Shown: in pieces, positions 25,688-33,169 of the stretch
How the letters are laid out: each line of letters begins with the position of its first letter
Position numbering within the stretch: the first letter of the stretch is position 1
DNA from: Neomegalonema perideroedes DSM 15528
GTDB taxonomy: Bacteria > Pseudomonadota > Alphaproteobacteria > Rhodobacterales > Rhodobacteraceae
Length of the DNA: 64,000 nt
Assembly: GCF_000374145.1 (NCBI RefSeq)
Contig: NZ_KB893653.1
Location: 630,510 to 694,509 of the forward strand
Direction of reading: 5' to 3'
Notes under the pieces: model-generated
Seen by the model: only the letters and a program-made list of their open reading frames with translations
Told to the model about the DNA's origin: nothing
The model's database searches: none
Translations under genes and position numbers: made by a program

Positions 25688-26962
25688 ATGGCCGCCGCGC
25701 CTCCGTCTTCTTCGTCTCCGGCTTTGCTGTCGGCTCTGCTCTCGGGAGGGCTGATCTTCTGCGCTCTCCAGCTCCCCGCCCTCGCCGAGGCGCGGGCTTT
25801 CGAAGCCGGAGATTCCGGCGATTCCGGCGCTCCGGCCGCGCTGGAGCCGCCGATCTCCTTTCAGAGCGCGGAGGAGCCGCTGGAATCCCGGATCCGCCTG
25901 ACGCTCGCCGCCGAGGCCGAGCCCGCGCTGTTTCGTCTTCTGCTCAACGCCGCCAAGGCCGAGCTCGGCCTCGCCCGCGAGGAGGCTGAAGAAGCCTACG
26001 CCGTCGCGCTCAACGACGGCTCGGAGTTCGAGCGCTGGAATCTGGAGATTCAGGACGAAACCCGCTTCATCGAAGCCCGGGCGGTCAGCCTTTTGCGGCG
26101 GATCTCCGTCTATGACGGCCGCGAGATCCGCGCGCGGGTCGAGAGCTTCGTCTTCGACCGCGAGGCGGGGCGGCTGCTGACGCTGGCCGATTTCTTCGGC
26201 GAGGAAGGGGCGGAGGCTCCGGCCATGGCGCTCTTGCGGAAGGCGGCTCTGGAGCGTCTGGCGCCCCTCAAGGCGGAGCGTCTGCGCATTCCGCAGGCCG
26301 AAGCCCGCGAGGCGCTGGAGGCGGTCTGGCCGGAGGATTTGAACCGGCTGCGGCTCTTCAGCCTCGCGCCTTCCGACGCCTCTTCCGGCGCGTCTTCTGG
26401 CGCGCCGGGCGCCGTCGGGGGGATCTCGCTGCATTTCGGCCCGCATGAGCTGGGCGCGGGCGAGGAGGGGGAATATGAGGCGCTGATCCCGCAGGAGATC
26501 TTCCACGACCTCCTCGCGGAGGATTGGCGCGACGCCTTCGCGGGGGCGCCGCTCGCTCTGACGCGGCTGCAAAGCGACGAGGGACGCACGGGCGCGATCT
26601 TCGGCCTGACGCCGGGCGAAGCCGTCTCGGCGCCGCTGACTCTGCGGGGCGAGGCGCCGCTCGCCTTCTTCGGCGGGGCGGGCGCGGTTCTGACTCTGAC
26701 GCCCGAACATGGCGGGCTGACCATCGCGCGGGCGGTGGCGCGGCCTCTGGCCGGGACGCCCGCCTCGGGCGCGGTGGAGGAGGGCGCGCCCTTCGAGGTC
26801 GTGCTGAAGCAATTCCGCGAGACGCGCCCCGGCGCGCCGCTGATCCTGCGGCTGAGCGCGGGCGCCGATCCCGGAGACGAAGCCGTCCCCGACCGCATGA
26901 GCCTTCGTCTGACGGCGGGCGCCGCGACGGAGACCGCCAAAGACGAGGAGCCCGCTCCATGA
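25688..26962 (+). CDS. exported DUF3298/RsiV-like domain protein
   Basis: 424 residues from the ATG at 25688, which follows AGGGAGG; earlier in-frame starts lack a site. Residues 1-35 are a signal peptide (hydrophobic LLSALLSGGLIFCALQLPAL then Ala). Residues about 60-300 resemble the DUF4163/DUF3298 pair of PdaC and RsiV: SVYDGREIRARVESFVFD, REAGRLLTLADFFG, then LHFGPHELGAGEEGEYEALI and the following PQE helix. The C-terminal ~110 residues look like an Ig-like Gmad2-type domain. It probably works in the periplasm; ligand unknown, and no sigma factor is adjacent. The stop overlaps the next gene's start (ATGA). Confidence 0.68.
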   Translation: MAAAPPSSSSPALLSALLSGGLIFCALQLPALAEARAFEAGDSGDSGAPAALEPPISFQSAEEPLESRIRLTLAAEAEPALFRLLLNAAKAELGLAREEAEEAYAVALNDGSEFERWNLEIQDETRFIEARAVSLLRRISVYDGREIRARVESFVFDREAGRLLTLADFFGEEGAEAPAMALLRKAALERLAPLKAERLRIPQAEAREALEAVWPEDLNRLRLFSLAPSDASSGASSGAPGAVGGISLHFGPHELGAGEEGEYEALIPQEIFHDLLAEDWRDAFAGAPLALTRLQSDEGRTGAIFGLTPGEAVSAPLTLRGEAPLAFFGGAGAVLTLTPEHGGLTIARAVARPLAGTPASGAVEEGAPFEVVLKQFRETRPGAPLILRLSAGADPGDEAVPDRMSLRLTAGAATETAKDEEPAP

Positions 26963-27750
26963 AGCCCGCGACGCAGACGCATGACGAACCCGCGACGCAG
27001 ACGCATGACGAAAAAGTGCGGGAGCAATTCGGTCCCCGGGCGGCGGCCTATGTGGCGAGCGCGGTCCACGCCCAAGGATCGGATCTCGACCGGCTGGAGG
27101 AGATCGCCAGAGCGGCCGCGCCGCGTCGGGCGCTGGATCTCGGGACGGGCGGCGGGCATGCGGCCTATCGGCTGGCGCCTCATGCGGCGGAGGTCGTCGT
27201 CTGCGACCTCTCGGAGGCCATGACCGCCGCCGTGCTGGAGACCGGGCGCGCGAAAGGCTTCGCCAATCTCTCGGCGCGGGTCGCCCGCGCGGAGGCCCTG
27301 CCTTTCGCCGACGGAGAATTCGATCTCCTCACGACGCGCTTCTCGGCCCATCATTGGGGAGATTTCGAGGCCGGGCTCCGCGAGGCGCGGCGGGTTCTCG
27401 CGCCGGGCGGCCGGGCGGTCTTCATCGACGTCTCGGCGCCGGAATCCGAGGCGGCGGACACCCATCTGCAAGCCGTGGAGCTTTTGCGCGATCCCTCGCA
27501 TGTCCGCGACCATCGCCCGAGCTTCTGGCTGGCGGCGCTGGAGCGGGCGGGCTTCCGGACCCGCGCTCTGAGCCGCGATTCCCTGCGTCTGGACTTCGCG
27601 TCATGGGTCGCGCGGATGGAGACTCCCGCCGCGCAGATCGAGGCGATCCGCGCGCTTCAGCGGGGACTCGCCGTCGAGACCGCCGCGCGCTTCGCTCTGG
27701 AGCCGGACGGATCCTTCACCGTGGACCGGGTCTTCATCGAAGCGGAATAA
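26959..27750 (+). CDS. class I SAM-dependent methyltransferase (UbiE/Methyltransf_11 type)
   Basis: A 263-residue cytosolic methyltransferase. The SAM motif LDLGTGGGHAAYRL (about 53-66), motif II VVCDLSEAMT, and the AEALPFADGEFDLLTTRFSA segment (about 113-132) identify the Methyltransf_11 fold. The shape is that of small-molecule or ubiquinone-like methyltransferases; substrate unknown. The ATG overlaps the stop of the DUF3298 gene, so the two are translationally coupled. The N-terminus contains an exact duplication of eight codons (see repeat). Confidence 0.88.
   Translation: MKPATQTHDEPATQTHDEKVREQFGPRAAAYVASAVHAQGSDLDRLEEIARAAAPRRALDLGTGGGHAAYRLAPHAAEVVVCDLSEAMTAAVLETGRAKGFANLSARVARAEALPFADGEFDLLTTRFSAHHWGDFEAGLREARRVLAPGGRAVFIDVSAPESEAADTHLQAVELLRDPSHVRDHRPSFWLAALERAGFRTRALSRDSLRLDFASWVARMETPAAQIEAIRALQRGLAVETAARFALEPDGSFTVDRVFIEAE
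26965..27012 (+). repeat. exact 24-bp tandem duplication in the methyltransferase N-terminus
   Basis: CCCGCGACGCAGACGCATGA followed by CGAA occurs twice back to back (26965-26988 and 26989-27012) and encodes PATQTHDE twice. The identity at every base, including synonymous positions, indicates a recent slippage event. It keeps the frame. Confidence 0.95.
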
Positions 27751-27754
27751 AGGG

Positions 27755-28162
27755 TTAGTCGTCCTGATAGGGCTTGCCGTCCAGCGCCCGGCGCAGCCCG
27801 CGCAGCGCCGTGAAGAAGACGTAGCCCTGAGCCCCGAGCCAGATCAGCAGCGCCACCGGAATGCCGATGGCCGTGATCGCGAAGAGCCAGCCCACGCCCC
27901 AGGCGATCAGCCAGCGCCAGAAGACGCTGATCGCGCCCTCGACATGCTGGCCCGCCATGAGCCCCTGAGTCTCGTCGCGCAGGCCGTGCGCCTCGCGGGC
28001 GCCCATGAACCCGAGCGGCGGCAGGAAGGTCGCGGCGACCAGCCAGCTCCACATGCGCACCACGCGGTCGGCCACGGGCGGTCGGCTCGGCGGCTTGACG
28101 CCGGAGAGGCGGCGGAAGGTCTTGATGCTGTCTTCGAGGTCCGACTTCAGCGTATGGGGCAT
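27755..28162 (-). CDS. small membrane protein of unknown function
   Basis: 135 residues from the ATG at 28162, which follows GGAGAAAGAG; another in-frame ATG at 28201 is possible. Three hydrophobic segments (about 36-52, 77-93 and 95-113) and a C-terminus FFTALRGLRRALDGKPYQDD that resembles the end of DUF4870/Tic20-like proteins. Function unknown. It converges on the methyltransferase gene, with only four bases between the stops. Confidence 0.65.
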   Translation of the reverse strand: MPHTLKSDLEDSIKTFRRLSGVKPPSRPPVADRVVRMWSWLVAATFLPPLGFMGAREAHGLRDETQGLMAGQHVEGAISVFWRWLIAWGVGWLFAITAIGIPVALLIWLGAQGYVFFTALRGLRRALDGKPYQDD

Positions 28163-28226
28163 GGAGCGCTCTTTCTCCGGTTCTCCGGCGGGGGCCTCCA
28201 TCGATATGGCCCGCGCGGGAGGCGAG

Positions 28227-28268
28227 TCAATCCGCGCCCCTCAATCCGCGCCCCTCAATCCGCGCGCC
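28227..28268 (+). repeat. 14-bp unit repeated about three times
   Basis: TCAATCCGCGCCCC at 28227-28240 and 28241-28254, and a third copy differing at the end at 28255-28268. It lies in the short gap between the small membrane protein gene and meaB. A slippage-type minisatellite; no function inferred. Confidence 0.9.
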
Positions 28269-28286
28269 GCCGCGCGACGGGAGAAC

Positions 28287-29324
28287 TCAGGCGAAGAGCC
28301 CCTCCAGCGCCGCTTCCGCCGCGAGGTCCGGCGGCAGACGCCCGGAAGCCACCTCCGCCTCCAGACGCGCGAGCCGCATCCGTCTTTCGGGATCGGCGGC
28401 GAAGCCCGTCATCAGCCCGCGCCGGATCTCGTCGCGCATCCAGACCAGACCCTGACGTCCCCGGCGCTGCTCCCGGTGCCCATGCTCGCGCCGCCAGCCG
28501 TCGAGTTCGGCCACCGCCGCCCAAAGCTCGGCCACGCCCTGCTCTTCAAGGGCCGAAAGCGCGAGGGCCTTGGGGAAGCCGGGCGCGTCGTCCCGCTGGC
28601 GGCGCATGAGCCGCAAGGCTCCGGCGTAATCGGCGCGGGTGCGCTGGGCCGCCGCTTTAAGGTCGCCGTCGGCCTTGTTCACCGCGACCAGATCCGCCAG
28701 CTCCATGATGCCGCGCTTGACGCCCTGAAGCTCGTCGCCCCCCGCCGGAGCCAGCAGCAGCAGAAAGACGTCGGTCATGTCGGCCACCATGGTCTCCGAC
28801 TGCCCGACGCCCACCGTCTCGACGATCACCACGTCGTAGCCCGCCGCCTCGCAGAGCAGGATCGCCTCGCGTGAGCGCCGCCCCACGCCGCCCAGCTCTC
28901 CGCTGGAGGGCGAGGGCCGGATGAAGGCGTTGGGATCGCGCGACAGCCGCTCCATGCGGGTCTTGTCGCCGAGGATCGAGCCCCCCGAGCGGCTGGAGGA
29001 GGGATCCACCGTCAGCACCGCCGCCTTATGGCCGCGCGCGGTGAGGAAGCCGCCCAGAGATTCGATGAAGGTGGATTTCCCCACCCCCGGCACGCCCGTC
29101 AGCCCGAGCCGCAAAGCGCCGCCCGTATGGGGCGCGAGGAGGGTCAGAAGAGCGCGCGCCGCGCGGCGATGATCGGCGCGGGTGGATTCGACCAGCGTCA
29201 CCGCCCGGGCCAAAGCGCGGCGTTCTCCGGCGCGCAGACGCGTCGCCAGATCGAGAATCTCCGCGGAAGGGGCCTCCGAAGGGAGGGGGGCCGCCATATC
29301 GACACGGGCGCTTTGTGGGTTCAT
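28287..29324 (-). CDS. meaB: methylmalonyl-CoA mutase-associated GTPase MeaB
   Basis: 345 residues from the ATG at 29324, preceded by AGGTGG; the frame is open further up but overlaps the divergent gene. MeaB/ArgK GTPases protect and help load B12 into methylmalonyl-CoA mutase. Seen: Walker [10 protein letters not shown] (about 80-88), [32 protein letters not shown] (G3 region), and NKAD (G4). The mutase gene is not in this window. It is divergent from the DUF3108 gene. Confidence 0.94.
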   Translation of the reverse strand: MNPQSARVDMAAPLPSEAPSAEILDLATRLRAGERRALARAVTLVESTRADHRRAARALLTLLAPHTGGALRLGLTGVPGVGKSTFIESLGGFLTARGHKAAVLTVDPSSSRSGGSILGDKTRMERLSRDPNAFIRPSPSSGELGGVGRRSREAILLCEAAGYDVVIVETVGVGQSETMVADMTDVFLLLLAPAGGDELQGVKRGIMELADLVAVNKADGDLKAAAQRTRADYAGALRLMRRQRDDAPGFPKALALSALEEQGVAELWAAVAELDGWRREHGHREQRRGRQGLVWMRDEIRRGLMTGFAADPERRMRLARLEAEVASGRLPPDLAAEAALEGLFA

Positions 29325-29403
29325 CGTAACCACCTGTTCACCACGGCGCGACAGATTGGGGCGGCGCCGAACTCGGGAAGGAACGCGTCCTGTGGAGATC
29401 AGC

Positions 29404-30243
29404 ATGTGGCCCAAGCGGCGCCGCGCCGCAACCGCTTTTCGCGTCCGGCTGGGAGTCGGCGCGCTTCTGGGCGTGGTTCTGGGCGTCGGGCCGGCCGCCG
29501 CGCCGCGCGCGCAGGCGAGCGAAACCAGCGCGGCGGTCTCCGCTCCGGGAGAGGCGACCCTTGAAGCGGTCTACGACTTCCATATCGGCGGGCTCTCCAT
29601 CGGCGAGGCGGTTCTGAGGGTGCAGACCACCTCCGAGAGCTACGCCGGAGAGGCCCGCATGCAGCCGCGCGGCATGCTGGAGATGTTCCTCAACGGCCGC
29701 GCCGAGGCTCAGGCCCAAGGCGCGCGCGACGGCTTCGGCGCCTTCGATCCCCATTATTACGAGATCCGCTTCGAGGGCAAAGCCGAGGCCCAGACCCTCG
29801 TGATGACTCTGGAGGGCGCGAGCCCCGTCACCCTGACCGTCGAGCCGCCGGAGAAGGAGCCCAATCCGCACGCCGCCCCCTGGCGCGACCAGATCGGCGT
29901 TCTGGATCCCATCTCCGCCATCGTGGCGAGCTTTCTGCCGCTCGGGGCGGAGAACGTCTGCGCCCGCACCATCCCGATCTTCGACGGCTCGCGGCGCTAT
30001 GACGTGATGTTCACCGCGCCGGATCCGAAATCCTCGGCGCCCGCGCCGCGCTGGTCCAAGCCTTTGCGCCATTGCATGGGCGTTTACGAGCGCATCGCGG
30101 GATTTCCGCCCGAAACTTTGCGCGACGAACGTTATTACGTCTTCGACGTCTGGTTCGAAGAGGGAGAAGGCGCGCTCTGGCGCCCTGTGCGACTTGCGGG
30201 GCGGACGCGTCTGGGATACGCCGTAGGGAGCTTGCGGGAGTGA
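29404..30243 (+). CDS. exported DUF3108 protein
   Basis: 279 residues from the ATG at 29404. Residues 1-38 are a signal peptide ([20 protein letters not shown] start, Ala-rich cleavage region). The mature part begins [17 protein letters not shown] and continues with [10 protein letters not shown] and a Cys-containing [12 protein letters not shown] segment, the DUF3108 pattern of periplasmic proteins of unknown function in alphaproteobacteria. The stop overlaps a possible GTG of the following DUF1491 frame, so the two genes are likely co-transcribed. Confidence 0.85.
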   Translation: MWPKRRRAATAFRVRLGVGALLGVVLGVGPAAAPRAQASETSAAVSAPGEATLEAVYDFHIGGLSIGEAVLRVQTTSESYAGEARMQPRGMLEMFLNGRAEAQAQGARDGFGAFDPHYYEIRFEGKAEAQTLVMTLEGASPVTLTVEPPEKEPNPHAAPWRDQIGVLDPISAIVASFLPLGAENVCARTIPIFDGSRRYDVMFTAPDPKSSAPAPRWSKPLRHCMGVYERIAGFPPETLRDERYYVFDVWFEEGEGALWRPVRLAGRTRLGYAVGSLRE

Positions 30244-30269
30244 ATCTTCAAGAGCTTGAGGGCTTGCCC

Positions 30270-30599
30270 ATGGCGCGGCTGCGCACCGATTTCCGAGTCT
30301 CGGCCTATCTGGCGCGTCTGGAGGCGGCGGGCGTCTACGCCTCGGTGATCCGGCGCGGCGATCCTCAGGCCGGGGCGGTGGAGGTGAAGCTCGCCCGTCT
30401 GGACGGGCGCGCCACGCTCTACACGCGGATTTATGGTCCGGAGGGCGAATCCTTGTGGGAGCCTCTGGGCGGGCTCGACGCCCCCGAGGCCGAAGTGGAC
30501 GCGCGCATCTCGCGGCGGCTGGGGCAGGACCGCGATCTCTGGGCCATCGAGGTCGAGAGCCGCGACGGGCGGCATTTCCTCGATTCCGACGCGCCCTAA
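30270..30599 (+). CDS. DUF1491 family protein
   Basis: 109 residues from the ATG at 30270; a GTG at 30240, overlapping the previous stop, would add ten residues. The pattern F-R-V-S-A-Y-L-A-R-L-E-A-A-G, VIRRGDPQAGAVEVKLARL, TRIYGPEGESLWEPL and DLWAIEVESRDGRHFL is the alphaproteobacterial DUF1491 family. Cytosolic, function unknown. Short spacing to the DUF3108 gene suggests an operon. Confidence 0.88.
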   Translation: MARLRTDFRVSAYLARLEAAGVYASVIRRGDPQAGAVEVKLARLDGRATLYTRIYGPEGESLWEPLGGLDAPEAEVDARISRRLGQDRDLWAIEVESRDGRHFLDSDAP

Positions 30600-30776
30600 T
30601 CCTCCGTGTGATCCTCCGCATGGCCGCGCAAGGGGCTTTAACCATCGGCGGACAACTCCCGGGTGTATTTGCGCCGAATCCGGGCGCCGAGTCTTGATTC
30701 CCGTCGCCGATCCGCCAAGTCTGGGGCGGCGCGGCCGCGGCGCGGATCAAGGACGGCGGCGGGGAGGAACTTGGCG

Positions 30777-31967
30777 ATGAACATGCTCGACTTGCTGCTC
30801 GGGTCGCAGAACGGACGCGGCCTCGGCGACGTGGGCCGGCAATTCGGCCTGAGCGAACAACAAACGCTCGACGTGGCGAAAGGGCTGCTTCCCGCGCTCT
30901 CCACCGGCTTCAAACAACAGGCTTCTTCGGCTCAGGGCCTCGAATCCCTGCTCAAGACCTTGGGCGGGGGCGGCGGCTATGATCAGCTTTACGACAGCCC
31001 CGAGGCCGTGCCGACGGCTCAGGCCAAGGCCATGGGCGATTCGGTGCTGGGTCAGATCTTCGGCTCCAAAGAGGTCAGCCGCAACGTGGCGGAGCGGGTT
31101 TCGCTCTCTTCGGGCGTCAGCTCCGGCGTCGTGAAGATGCTTCTGCCCATCCTCGCCTCCATGGTGATCGGCGGCATGACCAAGCGCGCCCGCAGCGATT
31201 CCGGCTCCGGCGGCTTGGGCGGTCTGGTGAACGCGGCCTCGGGCGGCGGCGGATTGGGCGGCCTGCTCGGCGGACTCTTGGGCGGCGGACAGCCTCAGGC
31301 GCGCCAGCAGCCCCAGCCGCAGCAGGGCGGCGGACTCGGCGATCTGCTGGGCGGCCTGCTCGGCGGCGGACAGCCGCAGACGCGTCAGGCTCAGCCGCAG
31401 GGGCGTCAGCCGGGGATCGAGGATCTGCTCGGCGGATTGCTCGGCGGCGGACAGCCTCAGGCGCGCCAGCAGCCCCAGCCCCAGCAGGGCGGCGGGCTCG
31501 GCGATCTCTTGGGCGGTCTGCTCGGCGGCGGACAGCCGCAGCAGCCTCAGGCGCGCCAACAGCCCCAGCCCCAGCAGGGCGGCGGGCTTGAGGATCTGCT
31601 TGGAAGCCTCCTCGGCGGCCAACAGCAGCAGCCTCAGGGACGTCAGGCCCAGCCGCAGCAGGGCGGCGGGCTCGGCGATCTCTTGGGCGGATTGCTCGGC
31701 GGCGGACAGCCTCAGCAGCCGCAGGGCCGCGCGGCGCCCGCTCCGACGGGAAGCCAGCAGCGCCCCCCGAACGGCGCCCCCAGCATGGACGATCTGCTCG
31801 GCAGCCTGACGGGCGTGCGTCAGGCCCGGACCGGAGGCCAGACGGGCGCCCGCGCCGCCGCGCCCAAGCCTCAGGGCGGGTTGCTCGGCATGCTCGACGC
31901 CGATGGAGACGGCAAGATCGACGCCGACGTGCTGGCGCAGATTCTGCGTCAGCAGGGCCGCGGCTGA
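30777..31967 (+). CDS. DUF937 protein with Gly/Gln repeats and a terminal calcium-type loop
   Basis: 396 residues from the ATG at 30777. Residues 1-140 match DUF937: LSEQQTLDVAKGLLPALSTG, a helix with VPTAQAKAMGDSVLGQIFGS, then VKMLLPILASMVIGGM. Residues about 150-320 are six to seven imperfect copies of a GGGLGDLLGGLLGGGQPQ unit joined by RQQPQPQQ linkers. The end LDADGDGKIDADVLAQIL is an EF-hand/dockerin-like loop, as usual for DUF937 proteins. No signal peptide. Role unknown. Terminator at 31995-32021. Confidence 0.85.
   Translation: MNMLDLLLGSQNGRGLGDVGRQFGLSEQQTLDVAKGLLPALSTGFKQQASSAQGLESLLKTLGGGGGYDQLYDSPEAVPTAQAKAMGDSVLGQIFGSKEVSRNVAERVSLSSGVSSGVVKMLLPILASMVIGGMTKRARSDSGSGGLGGLVNAASGGGGLGGLLGGLLGGGQPQARQQPQPQQGGGLGDLLGGLLGGGQPQTRQAQPQGRQPGIEDLLGGLLGGGQPQARQQPQPQQGGGLGDLLGGLLGGGQPQQPQARQQPQPQQGGGLEDLLGSLLGGQQQQPQGRQAQPQQGGGLGDLLGGLLGGGQPQQPQGRAAPAPTGSQQRPPNGAPSMDDLLGSLTGVRQARTGGQTGARAAAPKPQGGLLGMLDADGDGKIDADVLAQILRQQGRG
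31245..31730 (+). repeat. coding repeats in the DUF937 protein
   Basis: Imperfect tandem units of about 75-90 bp sharing GGCGGACAGCC, CAGCAGGGCGGCGG and GATCT(G/C)(C/T)TGGGCGG blocks. Neighbouring units are nearly identical at the DNA level, which implies recent expansion or gene conversion and a likely length polymorphism. Confidence 0.85.
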
Positions 31968-31994
31968 GTTTCGGCGCAAGCCTCATGCTTCTGG

Positions 31995-32021
31995 AAAGAG
32001 CGCCTGAAAGGGCGCTCTTTT
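31995..32021 (+). terminator. terminator of the DUF937 gene
   Basis: AAAGAGCGCC (31995-32004)/GGCGCTCTTT (32011-32020), a perfect 10-bp stem with a TGAAAG loop, then T. Repeat copy B starts nine bases later. Confidence 0.8.
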
Positions 32022-32029
32022 CGTTGAGA

Positions 32030-32126
32030 GCGCTTTCCAGCGAAGCTGATCAAGCCTCGCGTCGCGAAAGCGCGACAAAATAAAGACTTGGAGCGTTTGA
32101 CGGCCCAATTCGGTCGGAAAACCCTC
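32030..32126 (+). repeat. dispersed palindromic repeat, copy B
   Basis: It aligns base for base, without gaps, with copy A (751-847). Outer arms GCGCTTT (32030-32036)/AAAGCGC (32067-32073) differ from copy A and copy C but still pair perfectly. Module 2 arms GAGCGTTT/AAACCCTC have one mismatch. It sits between the DUF937 terminator and the 3' end of the transglutaminase gene. Confidence 0.75.
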
Positions 32127-32133
32127 GAAGGGC

Positions 32134-32958
32134 TCAGGCCGGGACCGTCGCCTCGGGCAGCTCATAGGTCGTGACTTCGAATTTGCTGAGGGCGTGCGGC
32201 CCGAAGATGGTGGCGATGGCCACGTCCGTGGCGTCGCGGCCGCGGGCCATGACGATGCGTCCGATGCGCGGGACGTTGTGCCGGGCGTCGAAGGTGATCC
32301 AGCGCCCGCCCATATAGACCTCGAACCAGGCGCTGAAATCCATGGGATCGGGCACGGGCGGAACGCCGATGTCGCCGAGATAGCCGGTGCAATAGCGCGC
32401 CGGGATGTTCATGCAGCGGCAAAGCGTGATCGCCAGATGGGCGTAGTCGCGGCAGACGCCGGTTCCCTCCTGATAGCCTTCGAGGGCCGTGCGGGTGTTG
32501 CGGGCGTTCTGGTAATTGAAGAGGATCCGCCGGTTGGCGAAATTGCAGATCTCCCGCACGCGCTCCATGCCGGGCGGAATATGCCCGAAGAGCCCCCAAG
32601 CCTCGCCCATGAGCCGATCCGTCTCGCAATAGCGGCTGCCGAGCAGGAATTGCAGCGTCTCGGGCGGCAGCTCCGCGAGGTCGTGCTGAGGCGCCGACCA
32701 GTCGATGGCGTCGGGCGTTCCGGAATCGCGGATCACCGAGGCGCTGCTGAAGCGGATGGTTCCCGGAGGAGCGGTCAGCCTCTGGCAGCGATTGCCGTAG
32801 ACGTCCAGATAGCTCGTCATAGGGACGGGAGGGTCGGAGCGGATGGTCTCCGGGGCCTCCAGATCCGCCTCGCGTCCCTGAGAGACGTTCAGCATCAGGA
32901 TCATCGGCGTGGGGGCCTGAACCGTGAAGGCGATGTCGAATCCGGTCTGAATGCGCAT
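32134..32958 (-). CDS. transglutaminase-like family protein
   Basis: A 274-residue protein with an N-terminal beta-rich domain (Transglut_N-like, about 1-100) and a transglutaminase-like core: EGTGVCRDYAHLAITLCRCM (catalytic-type Cys near 166), and DFSAWFEVYMGGRWITFDAR (about 206-225), with HNVPRIGRI and MARGRDATDVA following. In the general fold the second motif is H-A-W; here the His position reads Ser, while an Asp and a His follow in FDARHN. It may be a subfamily feature or a lost activity. No signal peptide. ATG start at 32958 with AAGGGAG upstream. Confidence 0.87.
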   Translation of the reverse strand: MRIQTGFDIAFTVQAPTPMILMLNVSQGREADLEAPETIRSDPPVPMTSYLDVYGNRCQRLTAPPGTIRFSSASVIRDSGTPDAIDWSAPQHDLAELPPETLQFLLGSRYCETDRLMGEAWGLFGHIPPGMERVREICNFANRRILFNYQNARNTRTALEGYQEGTGVCRDYAHLAITLCRCMNIPARYCTGYLGDIGVPPVPDPMDFSAWFEVYMGGRWITFDARHNVPRIGRIVMARGRDATDVAIATIFGPHALSKFEVTTYELPEATVPA

Positions 32959-33075
32959 GATGGCTCCCTTCCTCTGGACGCAGGAGGAGGCGCGGAGGCG
33001 CGGATCGACGCGGCGCCCCCTCCTTTAGGATTGTATTAAGAACAATTCCCCGCTCATCAAGGCGCCGCGACGCGG

Positions 33076-33109
33076 AAAACCCGCCCGGCGAGGCCGGACG
33101 GGTCTTTTT
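33076..33109. terminator. bidirectional hairpin downstream of the giant barrel gene
   Basis: ACCCGCCCGGC (33079-33089)/GCCGGACGGGT (33093-33103), one mismatch, with AAAA on the left and TTTTT on the right. On the minus strand it ends the 2050-residue gene. Confidence 0.7.
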
Positions 33110-33169
33110 AGGACGATTTTTCGCAGTCCAATCGGTTTGGGACGCGGGAGTCTCTTCGGAGGATCGCGT

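Noticed and set aside
31245-31730. Regularly spaced repeats that might suggest a CRISPR array
   Set aside because: They are coding repeats in frame within the DUF937 protein, units vary and the spacers are not unique; no cas genes.
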